14,520 nt of DNA from Kiritimatiellia bacterium (GTDB lineage Bacteria > Verrucomicrobiota > Kiritimatiellia > RFP12 > UBA3636): NCBI GenBank assembly GCA_017413145.1, contig JAFPUX010000379.1, positions 1-14,520 on the forward strand, given 5' to 3'. The notes under the pieces are model-generated. The model did not search any database and was not told the origin of the DNA. It saw only the letters and a list, made by a program, of their open reading frames with translations. Below are positions 1-7,243 of the stretch, piece by piece. The position numbers and the translations under genes were made by a program. Positions within the stretch are counted from its first letter, which is position 1. The number at the start of each line of letters is the position of its first letter.

Positions 1-207
1 GAGCGCGCGGCCGAGGCCGCCGAGCGCAAGGCGGCCGAGGAGGAGGCGGCGGCCGAGAAGGCGGCGGCGGAGAAGGCGCACCGCGCGGCGGTCGTCGCCG
101 CGCTCGCGCAGGGCTACGATGTGGAGGTCGATTTCGAACTGACCGAGGAGGAGGCCGCGCAGCTGCGCGCGGCCGGTTTCGAGGTGCCGGAGGAGGACGC
201 GGAATGA
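1..207 (+). CDS. C-terminal end of an Ala/Glu-rich coiled-coil protein (5' partial)
   Basis: The reading frame is open from the left edge to a TGA at 205-207 and gives 68 residues. The first 30 or so are almost only Ala, Glu, Lys and Arg in a heptad-like pattern, so a charged helix or coiled coil is likely. The tail (from about residue 34) is more ordinary, with GYDVEVDFELTEEEAAQL followed by an acidic end. The stop overlaps the ATG of the next gene (ATGA at 204-207), so the two are probably translationally coupled in one operon. The protein's identity lies upstream of the window and I do not recognise the family; no function is proposed. Confidence 0.7.
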   Translation, partial: ERAAEAAERKAAEEEAAAEKAAAEKAHRAAVVAALAQGYDVEVDFELTEEEAAQLRAAGFEVPEEDAE

Positions 208-881
208 TCGACTGGCGGGAGTGCGCGGCGCGCGCCGCGGCGCCGGCCGCGCGGCGGTGCGTGGTGATGGTGCGGCACGCGGAGCGTCCGCCGATCGAGG
301 AGAACGACCCGACGTACGGCGAGAACCTCGGGCTCACGGACGCCGGGCGCGCGATGGCGCTCGGCTGCGGGCGCGACCTGGCCGCGGCGGGGCGTCCGGC
401 GGACTGGGCGTTCCACGCCTCGCGCTACCGCCGCACGATGCTCACCGCCGCGACCGTCGCCGAAGGCGCGGGGCGCGCGGGCGCGCCCGTGTCGCCGAGC
501 GCGGAGGTGAGCCTGCCGGGTCTCTGGGTCCTGGACATGGCCGAGACGTACCGCAGCTACCGGGCGTACGGCACGGCGGAGTTCACCGACATGTTCATGC
601 GCGGCGAGGCGACGGGCGGCTACCGGACGATCCCGGAGAGCACGCGCCTCGCGATGGACTGGATCCGCCGCGCGGACTTCGGCGCGCGTTGCGCGCTGGT
701 CGTCACGCACGACATTTTCGTCGCGCCCTTCCTGCAGGAGCTCGGCGGGGTCGAGTTCCGCAGCACGCACTGGATCGGCTTCCTTCAGGGCGCCGCGCTC
801 TTCGAGCGCGCGGACGGCTCGTGGGACGTCGACTACTGCGTTCCCGACAAGGAGCGTTGGCGGAACCTTTTCCTCCAGTAG
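204..881 (+). CDS. Histidine phosphatase superfamily protein (phosphoglycerate mutase-like fold)
   Basis: This is a 225-residue protein with the marks of branch-1 histidine phosphatases. The catalytic RHAE motif is MVRHAERP with His25, which is the residue phosphorylated in this family. A second arginine pair is in SRYRRT (Arg74, Arg77), and the second active-site histidine is in VVTHD (His169). The family removes phosphate from small metabolites or proteins. There is no signal peptide, so it is probably cytoplasmic. The ATG at 204 overlaps the preceding stop as ATGA, which supports this start even without a clear Shine-Dalgarno site. The next gene begins 7 bases after the stop, so all three rightward genes look like one transcription unit. 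The substrate cannot be told from sequence; it is not a clear match to GpmA or CobC. Confidence 0.85.
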   Translation: MIDWRECAARAAAPAARRCVVMVRHAERPPIEENDPTYGENLGLTDAGRAMALGCGRDLAAAGRPADWAFHASRYRRTMLTAATVAEGAGRAGAPVSPSAEVSLPGLWVLDMAETYRSYRAYGTAEFTDMFMRGEATGGYRTIPESTRLAMDWIRRADFGARCALVVTHDIFVAPFLQELGGVEFRSTHWIGFLQGAALFERADGSWDVDYCVPDKERWRNLFLQ

Positions 882-888
882 CCGCGCC

Positions 889-1419
889 GTGTTCGCCGTC
901 CTCGCCCGTCTCTTCCGCCGCCGCGCCGCGGACGCCGCGCCGCCGCGGCCGTTGCGCGGACCGGCGTATTCGAAGGCGCAGGGCGAATGGGGCGAGCGGA
1001 AGGCGGAGCACTATCTCGAGAAAGAACTCGAGCCGGAGGGGAAGCGCCTGAAGACGATCGGCCGGCGCGTGCGCGTCGGCCGCGACGAGATCGACCTCGT
1101 GATGGAGCCGGCCGATCCGCGGCGCCGCCCGATGGTCGTCTTCGTCGAGGTGAAGACGCGTACGACGGACGCCTTCGGCGGCGGTCTCGCCGCCATCGAC
1201 AAACGCAAGCGCCACGCGCTCTGCCGCGCCGCCGCGCGTTACATGCGCAAGCGTCCCGCGTCGCCCTTCCGGATCGACGTCGTGGAGGTGCTGGGCGTCT
1301 CCGGCGAGGGCGGGGGCGTCGACCGGATCCTGCACTTCGAGAACGCCGTCCCCCTGGAGCGGCGCTACGCCGTCGAGGGGCTGCGCCGCCGCCGTCCGCG
1401 GGTCAGGAAAGCTCCGTGA
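889..1419 (+). CDS. yraN: YraN family (UPF0102) endonuclease-like protein
   Basis: The 176 residues carry the YraN core, a PD-(D/E)xK nuclease-like fold of unsettled function sometimes linked to DNA processing. GEWGERKAEHYL (residues 32-43) matches the usual N-terminal helix. GRDEIDLVM (64-72) and VFVEVKTR (84-91) hold the putative metal-site residues Asp69, Glu87 and Lys89. AIDKRKRHAL (102-111) and FRIDVVEV (127-134) follow the family pattern. At about 120 residues usual length, this one has a basic N-terminal extension of about 28 residues and a basic C-terminal tail. The chosen start is GTG 889, seven bases after the upstream stop; no strong ribosome site decides it and the true start could be further in. 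Its last 17 bases overlap the 3' end of the convergent PIG-L gene. Confidence 0.82.
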   Translation: MFAVLARLFRRRAADAAPPRPLRGPAYSKAQGEWGERKAEHYLEKELEPEGKRLKTIGRRVRVGRDEIDLVMEPADPRRRPMVVFVEVKTRTTDAFGGGLAAIDKRKRHALCRAAARYMRKRPASPFRIDVVEVLGVSGEGGGVDRILHFENAVPLERRYAVEGLRRRRPRVRKAP

Positions 1420-2074
1420 AGATGCAGCGGGAACCGGGGCGCGGCGGGATGTAGGGGGCGTAGGCCTCGGCCTTGTCGACCCAGAACTGGTTGCCGCGGA
1501 AGAGGGCGTCCTCGGTCTTGTTGCGGACGATGCCGTCGCCGGAGTTCTGGCAGGCGTACTTGCGCATCAGCTCCACCTTGCGGTCCCAGACGGACGTGAT
1601 GTCGACGTACCAGACGGGGTGGAAGTAGAGCGACTGGGAGGTTTCCTCGTAGAAGTAGATCTCGGGGAAGTCCTTCCGGGGGTCGGCGTAGGTCGTCCAG
1701 ACGGCCTTGAGCGTCGCGGCGGTGCTCATCACGTGGTCCATGTGCGAGTCGAGCGGCCAGTGCATGACGATGGCGCGCGGCTTCAGCTTGCGGAGGAGGG
1801 CGGCGGTGCGGGCGACGACCTCGCGGTTGGCGTAGGCGTCGCCGTCGACCTCGCCGAGGAAGTGGGGCGTGGCGCCGAGCTCGGCGCAGACGGACTGCTC
1901 CTCGGCGGTGCGGACGCGGGCGGTTTCCTCCTTGTCGTGGCCGGACCAGCCGACCTCGCCGCGGGTGAAATCGAGCACGTGGATGTCGAAGCGGTCCTTG
2001 GCGAGGAGCGCGAAGCCGAGGCTTCCGACGAGGTCGTCCGGGTGCCCCCCGGCGATGGCGATGGTTTCTTTCAT
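1403..2074 (-). CDS. PIG-L (LmbE-like) family zinc deacetylase
   Basis: The protein is 223 residues from the ATG at 2074. GGHPDD (residues 9-14) is the PIG-L metal motif with His11, Asp13 and Asp14, and DSHMDH (109-114) gives the C-terminal HxxH metal ligands. FTRGEVG (36-42) is also a family signature. Members deacetylate N-acetylglucosaminyl conjugates, for example in GPI, mycothiol or bacillithiol pathways; no partner genes for those pathways are nearby, so the substrate is open. The frame runs open upstream to 2293, but residues there are non-conserved Arg/Pro-rich translation through promoters and a palindrome, so the MKETIAIAGG start is preferred. A good promoter lies only 7 bases upstream, which suggests a leaderless message. 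The 3' end overlaps yraN tail-to-tail. Confidence 0.88.
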   Translation of the reverse strand: MKETIAIAGGHPDDLVGSLGFALLAKDRFDIHVLDFTRGEVGWSGHDKEETARVRTAEEQSVCAELGATPHFLGEVDGDAYANREVVARTAALLRKLKPRAIVMHWPLDSHMDHVMSTAATLKAVWTTYADPRKDFPEIYFYEETSQSLYFHPVWYVDITSVWDRKVELMRKYACQNSGDGIVRNKTEDALFRGNQFWVDKAEAYAPYIPPRPGSRCIFTELS

Positions 2075-2081
2075 GAAGCGA

Positions 2082-2111
2082 ATTCTACCAGACCCGCCAT
2101 TCCTTCGGCAA
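2082..2111 (-). promoter_or_regulatory. Sigma-70-type promoter for the PIG-L gene
   Basis: Reading leftward, TTGCCG (2111-2106) and TAGAAT (2087-2082) are separated by 18 bases. The -10 is one base from TATAAT. It ends 7 bases before the ATG at 2074, so transcription would start at or next to the first base of the start codon. No Shine-Dalgarno sequence is visible. Confidence 0.5.
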
Positions 2112-2120
2112 GCCATGTCA

Positions 2121-2145
2121 TTTTGAGGGGTCTGTCCCCTTAAAA
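2121..2145. repeat. REP-like palindrome next to the transposase gene
   Basis: A 10-bp stem (TTTTGAGGGG with CCCCTTAAAA, one G.T pair) encloses the loop TCTGT. It sits between two divergent promoters, 129 bases upstream of the transposase start. REP-associated tyrosine transposases are known to act on short palindromes beside their own gene, so this is the natural candidate substrate. On either strand it could also form an RNA hairpin. Only one copy is present in the window. Confidence 0.6.
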
Positions 2146-2150
2146 AGTTC

Positions 2151-2179
2151 TTGCAACGGCGGTGCGGGCGTGGTAGAGT
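2151..2179 (+). promoter_or_regulatory. Sigma-70-type promoter for the transposase-phosphatase pair
   Basis: TTGCAA (2151-2156) and TAGAGT (2174-2179) are separated by 17 bases. Transcription would start near 2186, giving a leader of about 90 bases before the ATG at 2274. The -35 begins 5 bases after the palindrome. Confidence 0.5.
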
Positions 2180-2273
2180 GCGTGTCGTCCGGCGGGATGC
2201 GGCCGGGCGAGGGGACGGGACGCGATACGCGGAGTCCCGAGAAGAACGAAGCAAACGCGGAAAGGGCGAAAAC

Positions 2274-3263
2274 ATGAGACGGCCGAGGGTCAAGGTCGAA
2301 GGGGAGGGGTTCTACCACGTGGTGAGTCGGATCGGCGGGAAGCGGTTCCTCATCGACGAGAAGGAGAAGGCGATCCTGCTCGGGATGATCCGGGGAGCGG
2401 CGGAGTTCTCGGGCGTGGAACTCTACACGTTCGCCATCATGTCGAACCACTTTCATCTGCTCGTGCGCGTTCCGCGCAAGCGCGAGGTGTCCGACAAGGA
2501 GCTGGAGAAGCGAATGCTCTCGCTTTACGGTCCGGTCAAGTTCAACGCCGTGCTCAAGAAGTGGGCGCGGTGGACGAAGCGCAACCAGGAAGACCGCGTG
2601 GAGGACGAGAAGACGCGGATGCGCGCGCGGATGTACGACCTATCCCAGTTCTGCAAGACGTTCAAGGAAGCTTACACGCAGGACTACAACAAGCGCCACG
2701 AGAACACCGGCACGATCTGGGAAGGGCGCTTCAAGAGCATCCTTCTCGAAGGTTCGTTCCGCGCGCTGATGACCGTGGCGGGGTACGTCCACCTCAATCC
2801 CGTCCGCGCCGCGATGGCCGACGCGCCCGAGGATGCCAAGTGGACCGGCTACGGCGCGGGCTGCCAAGGAGACGCGAAGTCGCGAGCGGGATTGCAGGGA
2901 CTGGTTGCGCGGGTGTATGGCGCAAAGGCGGAGGAGACGACGTGGAAACGGGCGCAGGAGGTCTGTGCGGATGTCGTCGGCGGACACGTCTCGGTCGCAT
3001 CCACGCCGGAAGGCGGTGACGATGTCGTGGAAACGGATTCGAAAGGACGGCCCGTCCGGGCCGGATCGCTCAAGGCGCTGCTGGCGATGCGGTCGGCCGG
3101 TTTCGTGCATGGCGGCGCGTTGGGAAGCGCGGCGTTCCTGAAGCGCGTGGCGGGGTCGTTCCCGAAACGGAAGCGGAGCAAGTCCGATGCGCTGTTCGAC
3201 CGGTGCCCGTTCCTGGCGCTTTCGTCCGCGACCGGCGTCCGCGAAACGACGTGTTCGGCATGA
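2274..3263 (+). CDS. REP-associated tyrosine transposase (RAYT, Y1/TnpA-REP type)
   Basis: The 329-residue protein is a single-stranded-DNA HUH transposase. RPRVKVEGEGFYHVVSRI (residues 3-20) is the family N-terminus. MSNHFHLLV (56-64) holds the HUH metal histidines His59 and His61. Catalytic tyrosine candidates are Tyr134 and Tyr138 in FKEAYTQDYNKRH, just before GTIWEGRFKS. YVHLNPVRA (171-179) is conserved in the family. The C-terminal part (about 200-329), including GFVHGGALGSAAFLKRV, matches the longer RAYT form, so the gene looks intact. The ATG at 2274 follows AAAGGG at 2261-2266; an earlier in-frame start lies inside the promoter and is rejected. Such proteins move or maintain REP palindromes and are usually single-copy, domesticated-looking genes. 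The stop overlaps the next start by ATGA. Confidence 0.88.
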   Translation: MRRPRVKVEGEGFYHVVSRIGGKRFLIDEKEKAILLGMIRGAAEFSGVELYTFAIMSNHFHLLVRVPRKREVSDKELEKRMLSLYGPVKFNAVLKKWARWTKRNQEDRVEDEKTRMRARMYDLSQFCKTFKEAYTQDYNKRHENTGTIWEGRFKSILLEGSFRALMTVAGYVHLNPVRAAMADAPEDAKWTGYGAGCQGDAKSRAGLQGLVARVYGAKAEETTWKRAQEVCADVVGGHVSVASTPEGGDDVVETDSKGRPVRAGSLKALLAMRSAGFVHGGALGSAAFLKRVAGSFPKRKRSKSDALFDRCPFLALSSATGVRETTCSA

Positions 3264-3712
3264 AGCGCGTCCTGTTCGTCTGCCACGGCAACATCTGCCG
3301 TTCGCCGATGGCCGAGTTCGTATTCAAGGACCTCGTCCGGCGCGCGGGCAGGGAAGGGGACTTCATGGTCGCTTCGGCGGCCACGAGTTCGGAGGAGCTC
3401 GGCAATCCGGTCTATCCGCCGGCGCGGCGCGAGCTCGCCGCGCACGGTTTGTCGTGCGAAGGAAAGACCGCCCGCCGGATCGAGCGCGAAGACTACGGCC
3501 GATGGGACTTCATCGTCGGAATGGACGAAGAGAACCGCCGGAACCTGTTGCGGCTCTTCGGCGGCGACCCGGAAAACAAGGTGTCGCTGCTCCTCGATTG
3601 GACGGACGGTCAGTCCCGCGACGTCGCCGATCCGTGGTACACGCGCGATTTCGCCGCGACATGGCGCGACGTCGTGGCGGGGTGCGGGGCGCTGTTTTCG
3701 GCCCTCGGCTAG
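3260..3712 (+). CDS. Low-molecular-weight protein tyrosine phosphatase
   Basis: This 150-residue protein carries the LMW-PTP signature: the P-loop CHGNICRS with Cys8 as nucleophile and Arg14 of CX5R, and the general acid Asp124 in VADPWY. Length is typical. The family dephosphorylates phosphotyrosine proteins, often those controlling polysaccharide export; some relatives reduce arsenate, but the DPWY loop favours phosphatase activity. The start at ATG 3260 gives MKRVLFVCHGN, the canonical N-terminus, and overlaps the transposase stop by four bases, so it is probably translated by coupling to the transposase. Its stop TAG shares the palindrome CTAG (3709-3712) with the stop of the convergent lipoprotein gene. 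No tyrosine kinase gene is in the window. Confidence 0.92.
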   Translation: MKRVLFVCHGNICRSPMAEFVFKDLVRRAGREGDFMVASAATSSEELGNPVYPPARRELAAHGLSCEGKTARRIEREDYGRWDFIVGMDEENRRNLLRLFGGDPENKVSLLLDWTDGQSRDVADPWYTRDFAATWRDVVAGCGALFSALG

Positions 3713-4857
3713 CGCTCGATGGTTCCCGCGATCGGTCGCGAATAGGCTTCGTCCGGCGCCGCCTGGAAGCGCTTCCGGGCCTCCGATCCGTCCAGAAAAC
3801 CGTTGTAGGCGCGGTAGACCTTGCCGCTGTCCTTTTCCACGACGCGTTCGTAGCCCAGCGTGGCGTCCGATCGCTTGCCGACTCGGGCGTCGAAGCCCTT
3901 CTGGCGCTCCTCCCAGCCGCGGACCACCAGGTCCGAGGTCTCCTGCAGCGTCTGCGCGAGCTTTGCGCTTCCGGCCGCGCGGATCTGCGCGTCGCGCGCC
4001 GCCGTCGCTTCGAAGGCCTCCGAATACCGTACCGAACCGAGCACCTTCGCGAGCGTCGCGGCCCATTCGCCGAGCTCGCCTTCCGGCGCCGTGACACCCG
4101 AGATGTTGTACATCACGTTGCACCCGACGTTCCCCGTCATCACGATGCCCGGGCAGAGCGTCCCGGTGAAGAGGCCTTCGCCGCGGCGCTTCGTGAGCGG
4201 GTCCGTGAAGGTTCCGCGCAGCAGGGCGTTGTCCCGCGCCACGCGCGACATCGCCGTTCGCGCCGGTTTCTTCTCCACCAGTTCGAAATCGGCGATCTGC
4301 GGGAACGCGAACCCGGCGTAGCTTTTCTCCCACTTCGCCGCGAACGCGCAGAACGCCTGGAACTGCGCGTAGAAGTCCTCCACCTTCTCCACGACGATCA
4401 TGTCCGCGAACATCGCGTAGAGGCCGAACCCGCGCTTGTCCCAGTAGAACCGCTTGGAGGTCCGGTTCATCAGCAGGCATTCCGTCTTCAAGAGGACGAA
4501 TACGCCGAGCTCCGGTTTCTTCGGGTCGCAGGCGTGGATCCAGTGCAGCAGGTCGAATCCGCCCGACGAAACCACCCAGTCCCGCGGCACCTGCATGGTG
4601 AAGTTGCCCTTCGGGTCGCGGAAGGTCGCGAGCGGTTGTTTCGCCGCGCGGGAATCCTTTGTCGCGATGTCGCGCGTTTCCCGGTTCCGTCCGTTCGCCT
4701 TCGACAGGGCGTCGAGTTTCTCCCGGTGCCATTCGCGCGCCTTCTCGGCGTCGGGGCTCTCCCCGCATCCGCAGACCACGATCGTCACGAGCGACGAGAC
4801 CGCGGCCACGGCCGCCACGCCGACCAGGGCCCCTGCCGCTTTTCCAAGCTTGTTCAT
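3709..4857 (-). CDS. Putative exported lipoprotein of unknown function
   Basis: The protein has 382 residues. Residues 1-31 form a signal peptide: a basic start (MNKLGK), a hydrophobic Ala/Val stretch, then VCGC. Cys31 fits a loose lipobox (V-C-G-C), so it may be lipid-anchored. Residues 78-100 (FRDPKGNFTMQVPRDWVV) resemble the opening strands of PsbP/MOG1-like domains; this is weak inference. The middle is unrecognised. A helical, charged stretch (about 275-320) precedes a C-terminal segment LGYERVVEKDSGKVYRAYNG, a pattern seen at the end of various bacterial hypothetical lipoproteins. ATG 4857 has GGAG at a suitable distance. It follows the DUF486 gene by 49 bases and may be the last gene of that operon. 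I do not assign a function. Confidence 0.7.
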   Translation of the reverse strand: MNKLGKAAGALVGVAAVAAVSSLVTIVVCGCGESPDAEKAREWHREKLDALSKANGRNRETRDIATKDSRAAKQPLATFRDPKGNFTMQVPRDWVVSSGGFDLLHWIHACDPKKPELGVFVLLKTECLLMNRTSKRFYWDKRGFGLYAMFADMIVVEKVEDFYAQFQAFCAFAAKWEKSYAGFAFPQIADFELVEKKPARTAMSRVARDNALLRGTFTDPLTKRRGEGLFTGTLCPGIVMTGNVGCNVMYNISGVTAPEGELGEWAATLAKVLGSVRYSEAFEATAARDAQIRAAGSAKLAQTLQETSDLVVRGWEERQKGFDARVGKRSDATLGYERVVEKDSGKVYRAYNGFLDGSEARKRFQAAPDEAYSRPIAGTIER

Positions 4858-4906
4858 CGTTTCGTTCTCCGTGTTTCTTTTCGTTCTCCCGGCATGCGCG
4901 CGTGCT

Positions 4907-5260
4907 TCAGAAGTTCGCGCGGTTCACGAAGTAGACGGCGCCGACGAGGCAGAGGAACGCCCAGAGGTAGTCGAGCCGGAGCTTTTCGCCGAGGACGAAG
5001 TAGGCGAAGGGGACGAAGACCAGGAGCGTGATCACCTCCTGCGCGACCTTGAGCTGTGCGACGGTGAGACCGGCCGCCGCGCCGAGGCGGTTCGCCGGCA
5101 CCATGATCGCGTATTCGAGCAGCGCGATGCTCCAGCTCATCAGGACGATGAGGAAGAGCGGCTTGCCGTCCGCCGCGCCCTTGCGCAGGTGCCAGTACCA
5201 CGCGGTCGTCATGAAGACGTTGCCGCAGACCATCATGGAGAGGGGAAGAAGAGCTTTCAT
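4907..5260 (-). CDS. DMT-family membrane protein, DUF486 type
   Basis: The 117 residues match the DUF486 family of small drug/metabolite transporters. Signature segments are VCGNVFMTTAWYWHL (11-25), SWSIALLEYAIMVPANRLG (42-60), and QLKVAQEVITLLVF (69-82). Four hydrophobic helices are visible, at about residues 4-22, 35-53, 73-90 and 98-113, which is the usual topology. Such small proteins are expected to act as dimers in the inner membrane; the transported compound is unknown for the family. The start ATG overlaps the GH43 stop as ATGA (5257-5260), showing translational coupling to the glycosidase and hinting that substrate handling and transport may be linked, although that is inference. Confidence 0.87.
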   Translation of the reverse strand: MKALLPLSMMVCGNVFMTTAWYWHLRKGAADGKPLFLIVLMSWSIALLEYAIMVPANRLGAAAGLTVAQLKVAQEVITLLVFVPFAYFVLGEKLRLDYLWAFLCLVGAVYFVNRANF

Positions 5261-6645
5261 GTCAGGGGTTGTCCGAATGCGGTGAAGTCGATCACGCCGG
5301 GGGCGATGCCGGGCGGATGGGAGACGACGACGAGGCGGACGCGCAGCACGCGGACGGGTCCGGGCAGTTCGCGGTAGTCGCAGAGCAGGTCCTCGCGGGA
5401 ATCGGAGCGGTCGAGGACGCACGTCCAGGCGCCCGGCGCCGTCTCGGCTTCGACGCGGTAGCCGAACGGGCCGGGGCCGACGCCGCGGAGCGGATCGAGC
5501 CCGACGTCGCGCCACACGACGCGGACGGCCTCGACGGCCAGCGGAACGCCGTGGTAGGCGCAGAGCGCGGTCACGGCGGGCGCGGGGTCGCCGTCCGCCG
5601 GCTGCCACCACGAGAGCATGGAGCCGTCGCAGGCGTAGATCGCGTCGCGCCCCGGCGCGCACGAAGTCGCTTCGCACTGCGAGAGTCGCGTGAGCGGAAG
5701 AAGCCCCGCGGGTGTTCCGGCGCCGTCGAGGCCCGGCGCGATCTGCGGGGTTTCGGACGCGGTCGCCGGAACGATGCCGCCGTCTTCCCCGAAGAAGATC
5801 CGGTCCATCCCGATGCGGCGCTCGAACATGTGGTGGTGGCACGTGCAGCACGTGTAGAACGCCCAGACGGAATCGCCGGGCCCGCGCACGAGACAGCCGT
5901 GGCCGGGCCCGGTCACGAGGCCGGTGCGCCCGGAGAGGAACGGGCTCGTCCGCACGTATTCCCACGGGCCGAGCGGCGAGCGGCTCCGGTAGGCGCCCAT
6001 GCCGTAGCTGGGCCACTGGGTCCCCGGGGCGGCGTAGGTCAGGTAGTAGACGCCGCCGCGCTTGAACATCCACGGGCCTTCGACCCAGCTGTAGTTCGGG
6101 TCGACATTGCACGCGCCCATCCGCTCCCACGGATGCGCGGCGGTGTCCATCGCGAACATCGTGGCCGGATCCGACAGGAGCCGCGTCGGGTTCCCCGCGT
6201 CGAGTTCGACGCCGGAGATCTTCTCGCCGCAGCCGAAGTAGAGGTAGAGGCGGCCGTCGTCGTCCGGAAAGAGCATCGGGTCGCCGACGCGCACTTCCGA
6301 GCCGTCCGGCGCGCGCAGCGGGCCGACGGGCTCGAACGGCCCGAGCGGCGAATCGGAGACGCGGAGGTCTGAGCCGAACGCGAGAAGCCAGAAGCGGCCG
6401 CGGTGCTTGGCGACGGTCGGCGCGTAGCCGCAGTCGAAGGGCTCAATCCGCTTGTGCCTCCACGTGACGAAGTCCTCGCTCCACCAGGCCATCCCGCAGG
6501 ACGGGTAGAGGTACCAGACGCCGTCCTCGTAGAGCACGGTCGGGTCTGCGAGTTCGCGCCATGCCGGGCATTTGCCGTCCTCGCCGGGCACGTTGCGCCC
6601 GATCGGGTAGTCGGGGATCGGGAGTGGGTTGCAGTAGGTCTTCAT
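5257..6645 (-). CDS. Glycoside hydrolase family 43-type glycosidase
   Basis: The 462 residues form a five-bladed propeller followed by a C-terminal beta-rich domain. The three acidic residues typical of clan GH-F are visible: Asp34 in ELADPTVLY (general base), Asp122 in VGDPMLF (pKa modulator) and Glu189 in WVEGPW (general acid). NPLPIPDYPIG near the start is characteristic of a GH43 subgroup. Residues about 330-462, ending RVLRVRLVVV and VIDFTAFG, look like a discoidin-like accessory module. Members cleave arabinose, xylose or galactose units from plant glycans. There is no signal peptide, so it probably works in the cytoplasm on imported oligosaccharides. The ATG at 6645 overlaps the GNAT stop, and the stop overlaps the DUF486 start. 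No sugar importer or regulator is nearby, so this is not a full utilisation locus. Confidence 0.88.
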   Translation of the reverse strand: MKTYCNPLPIPDYPIGRNVPGEDGKCPAWRELADPTVLYEDGVWYLYPSCGMAWWSEDFVTWRHKRIEPFDCGYAPTVAKHRGRFWLLAFGSDLRVSDSPLGPFEPVGPLRAPDGSEVRVGDPMLFPDDDGRLYLYFGCGEKISGVELDAGNPTRLLSDPATMFAMDTAAHPWERMGACNVDPNYSWVEGPWMFKRGGVYYLTYAAPGTQWPSYGMGAYRSRSPLGPWEYVRTSPFLSGRTGLVTGPGHGCLVRGPGDSVWAFYTCCTCHHHMFERRIGMDRIFFGEDGGIVPATASETPQIAPGLDGAGTPAGLLPLTRLSQCEATSCAPGRDAIYACDGSMLSWWQPADGDPAPAVTALCAYHGVPLAVEAVRVVWRDVGLDPLRGVGPGPFGYRVEAETAPGAWTCVLDRSDSREDLLCDYRELPGPVRVLRVRLVVVSHPPGIAPGVIDFTAFGQPLT

Positions 6646-7175
6646 GTCGTGGGCGGTTTCCAGAAGCGGCGGAGTTCGGAGAGGAGCGTGTCGTAGTCGG
6701 ACATCGTGAAGGTGTCCTCGCCTTTGAGCATCATGGTCATCGAGACCGGGCCGAAGGTCTTTCCGACGCCGGTTTCGCGGAAGCCGTTGCGGAGGTAGAA
6801 GTCGCGGCGGCGGCGGCGCTGGGCGGCGTTGGGCGCGTCGGGCTGCGCGGGGTCCTCCATGTCGAGGACGGCCGAGCGCCCTTCGTAGCGCGCGAGGAGC
6901 GCGGAGAGGATGCGCTGCCCGACGCCTCGCCCGCGCTTCTCCTCCGGTACGGCGAAGTACCAGAACCACGAAAGCCGCGGCCGCGGATACACGATCGTGA
7001 TGCCGAGCAGCTCCGCGCCGTCGCGGTACTCCGCGAACTCGAGCGGCATCTCGCGGACGAGGCGCAGCAGGTCCTCCCACGGAATCCGCTCCTCCCGCGG
7101 AAACGCGCTTTCGTAGAGTCGGCGCAATTCCGGTCGGGCGGCCGCGTGAGCCGGAGTGAGAAGGTGTTCGGTCAT
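6642..7175 (-). CDS. GNAT family N-acetyltransferase
   Basis: The 177-residue protein has the acetyl-CoA-binding motif A of the GNAT fold: a beta-bulge strand WFWYFAVPEEKRGRGVGQRI (residues 70-89) with R-G-R-G-V-G, followed by helix LSALLARYEG. DFYLRNGF (125-132) matches motif B, where the tyrosine commonly acts as general acid. GNAT enzymes acetylate amines of small molecules or proteins; the acceptor here is unknown. The ATG at 7175 is supported by a strong GGAGGGG site 9 bases upstream, making this the probable first gene of a three-gene operon with GH43 and DUF486 (both joined by ATGA overlaps). Longer in-frame starts lie in the rhuM gene and are rejected. Confidence 0.86.
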   Translation of the reverse strand: MTEHLLTPAHAAARPELRRLYESAFPREERIPWEDLLRLVREMPLEFAEYRDGAELLGITIVYPRPRLSWFWYFAVPEEKRGRGVGQRILSALLARYEGRSAVLDMEDPAQPDAPNAAQRRRRRDFYLRNGFRETGVGKTFGPVSMTMMLKGEDTFTMSDYDTLLSELRRFWKPPTT

Positions 7176-7200
7176 GTGGAATGTCCCCTCCGCGCCGGGC

Positions 7201-7243
7201 GGCGGCTTCGCCGCGCCCGCGCGGAGCGGGCATGGGGCTAGGG
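7201..7243. repeat. Dispersed GC-rich palindromic repeat, copy 1
   Basis: The segment 7201-7221 matches 9548-9568 at 20 of 21 positions, and 7233-7243 (TGGGGCTAGGG) matches 9572-9582 exactly. The copies differ by 8 extra bases here, including an inner hairpin CCCGC/GCGGG. Inside the first block GGCG/CGCC can pair around GCTT. The repeat provides the TAG stop of rhuM (7238-7240). Confidence 0.65.

Noticed and set aside
2121..2145. The upstream palindrome as an intrinsic terminator
   Set aside because: It lies between divergent promoters with no gene transcribed into it, so a terminator role is unlikely; the short A/T arms pair within the stem rather than forming a free T-tract.
2075..2293. 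N-terminal extension of the PIG-L protein
   Set aside because: The added residues are unconserved and would translate both promoters and the palindrome; the ATG at 2074 gives the canonical start.
2849..5031. Very long open frames opposite the transposase and lipoprotein genes, over 600 codons on each strand
   Set aside because: They are Arg/Pro-rich, lack recognisable motifs and lie antisense or out of frame to genes with clear motifs; high GC content makes such frames common.
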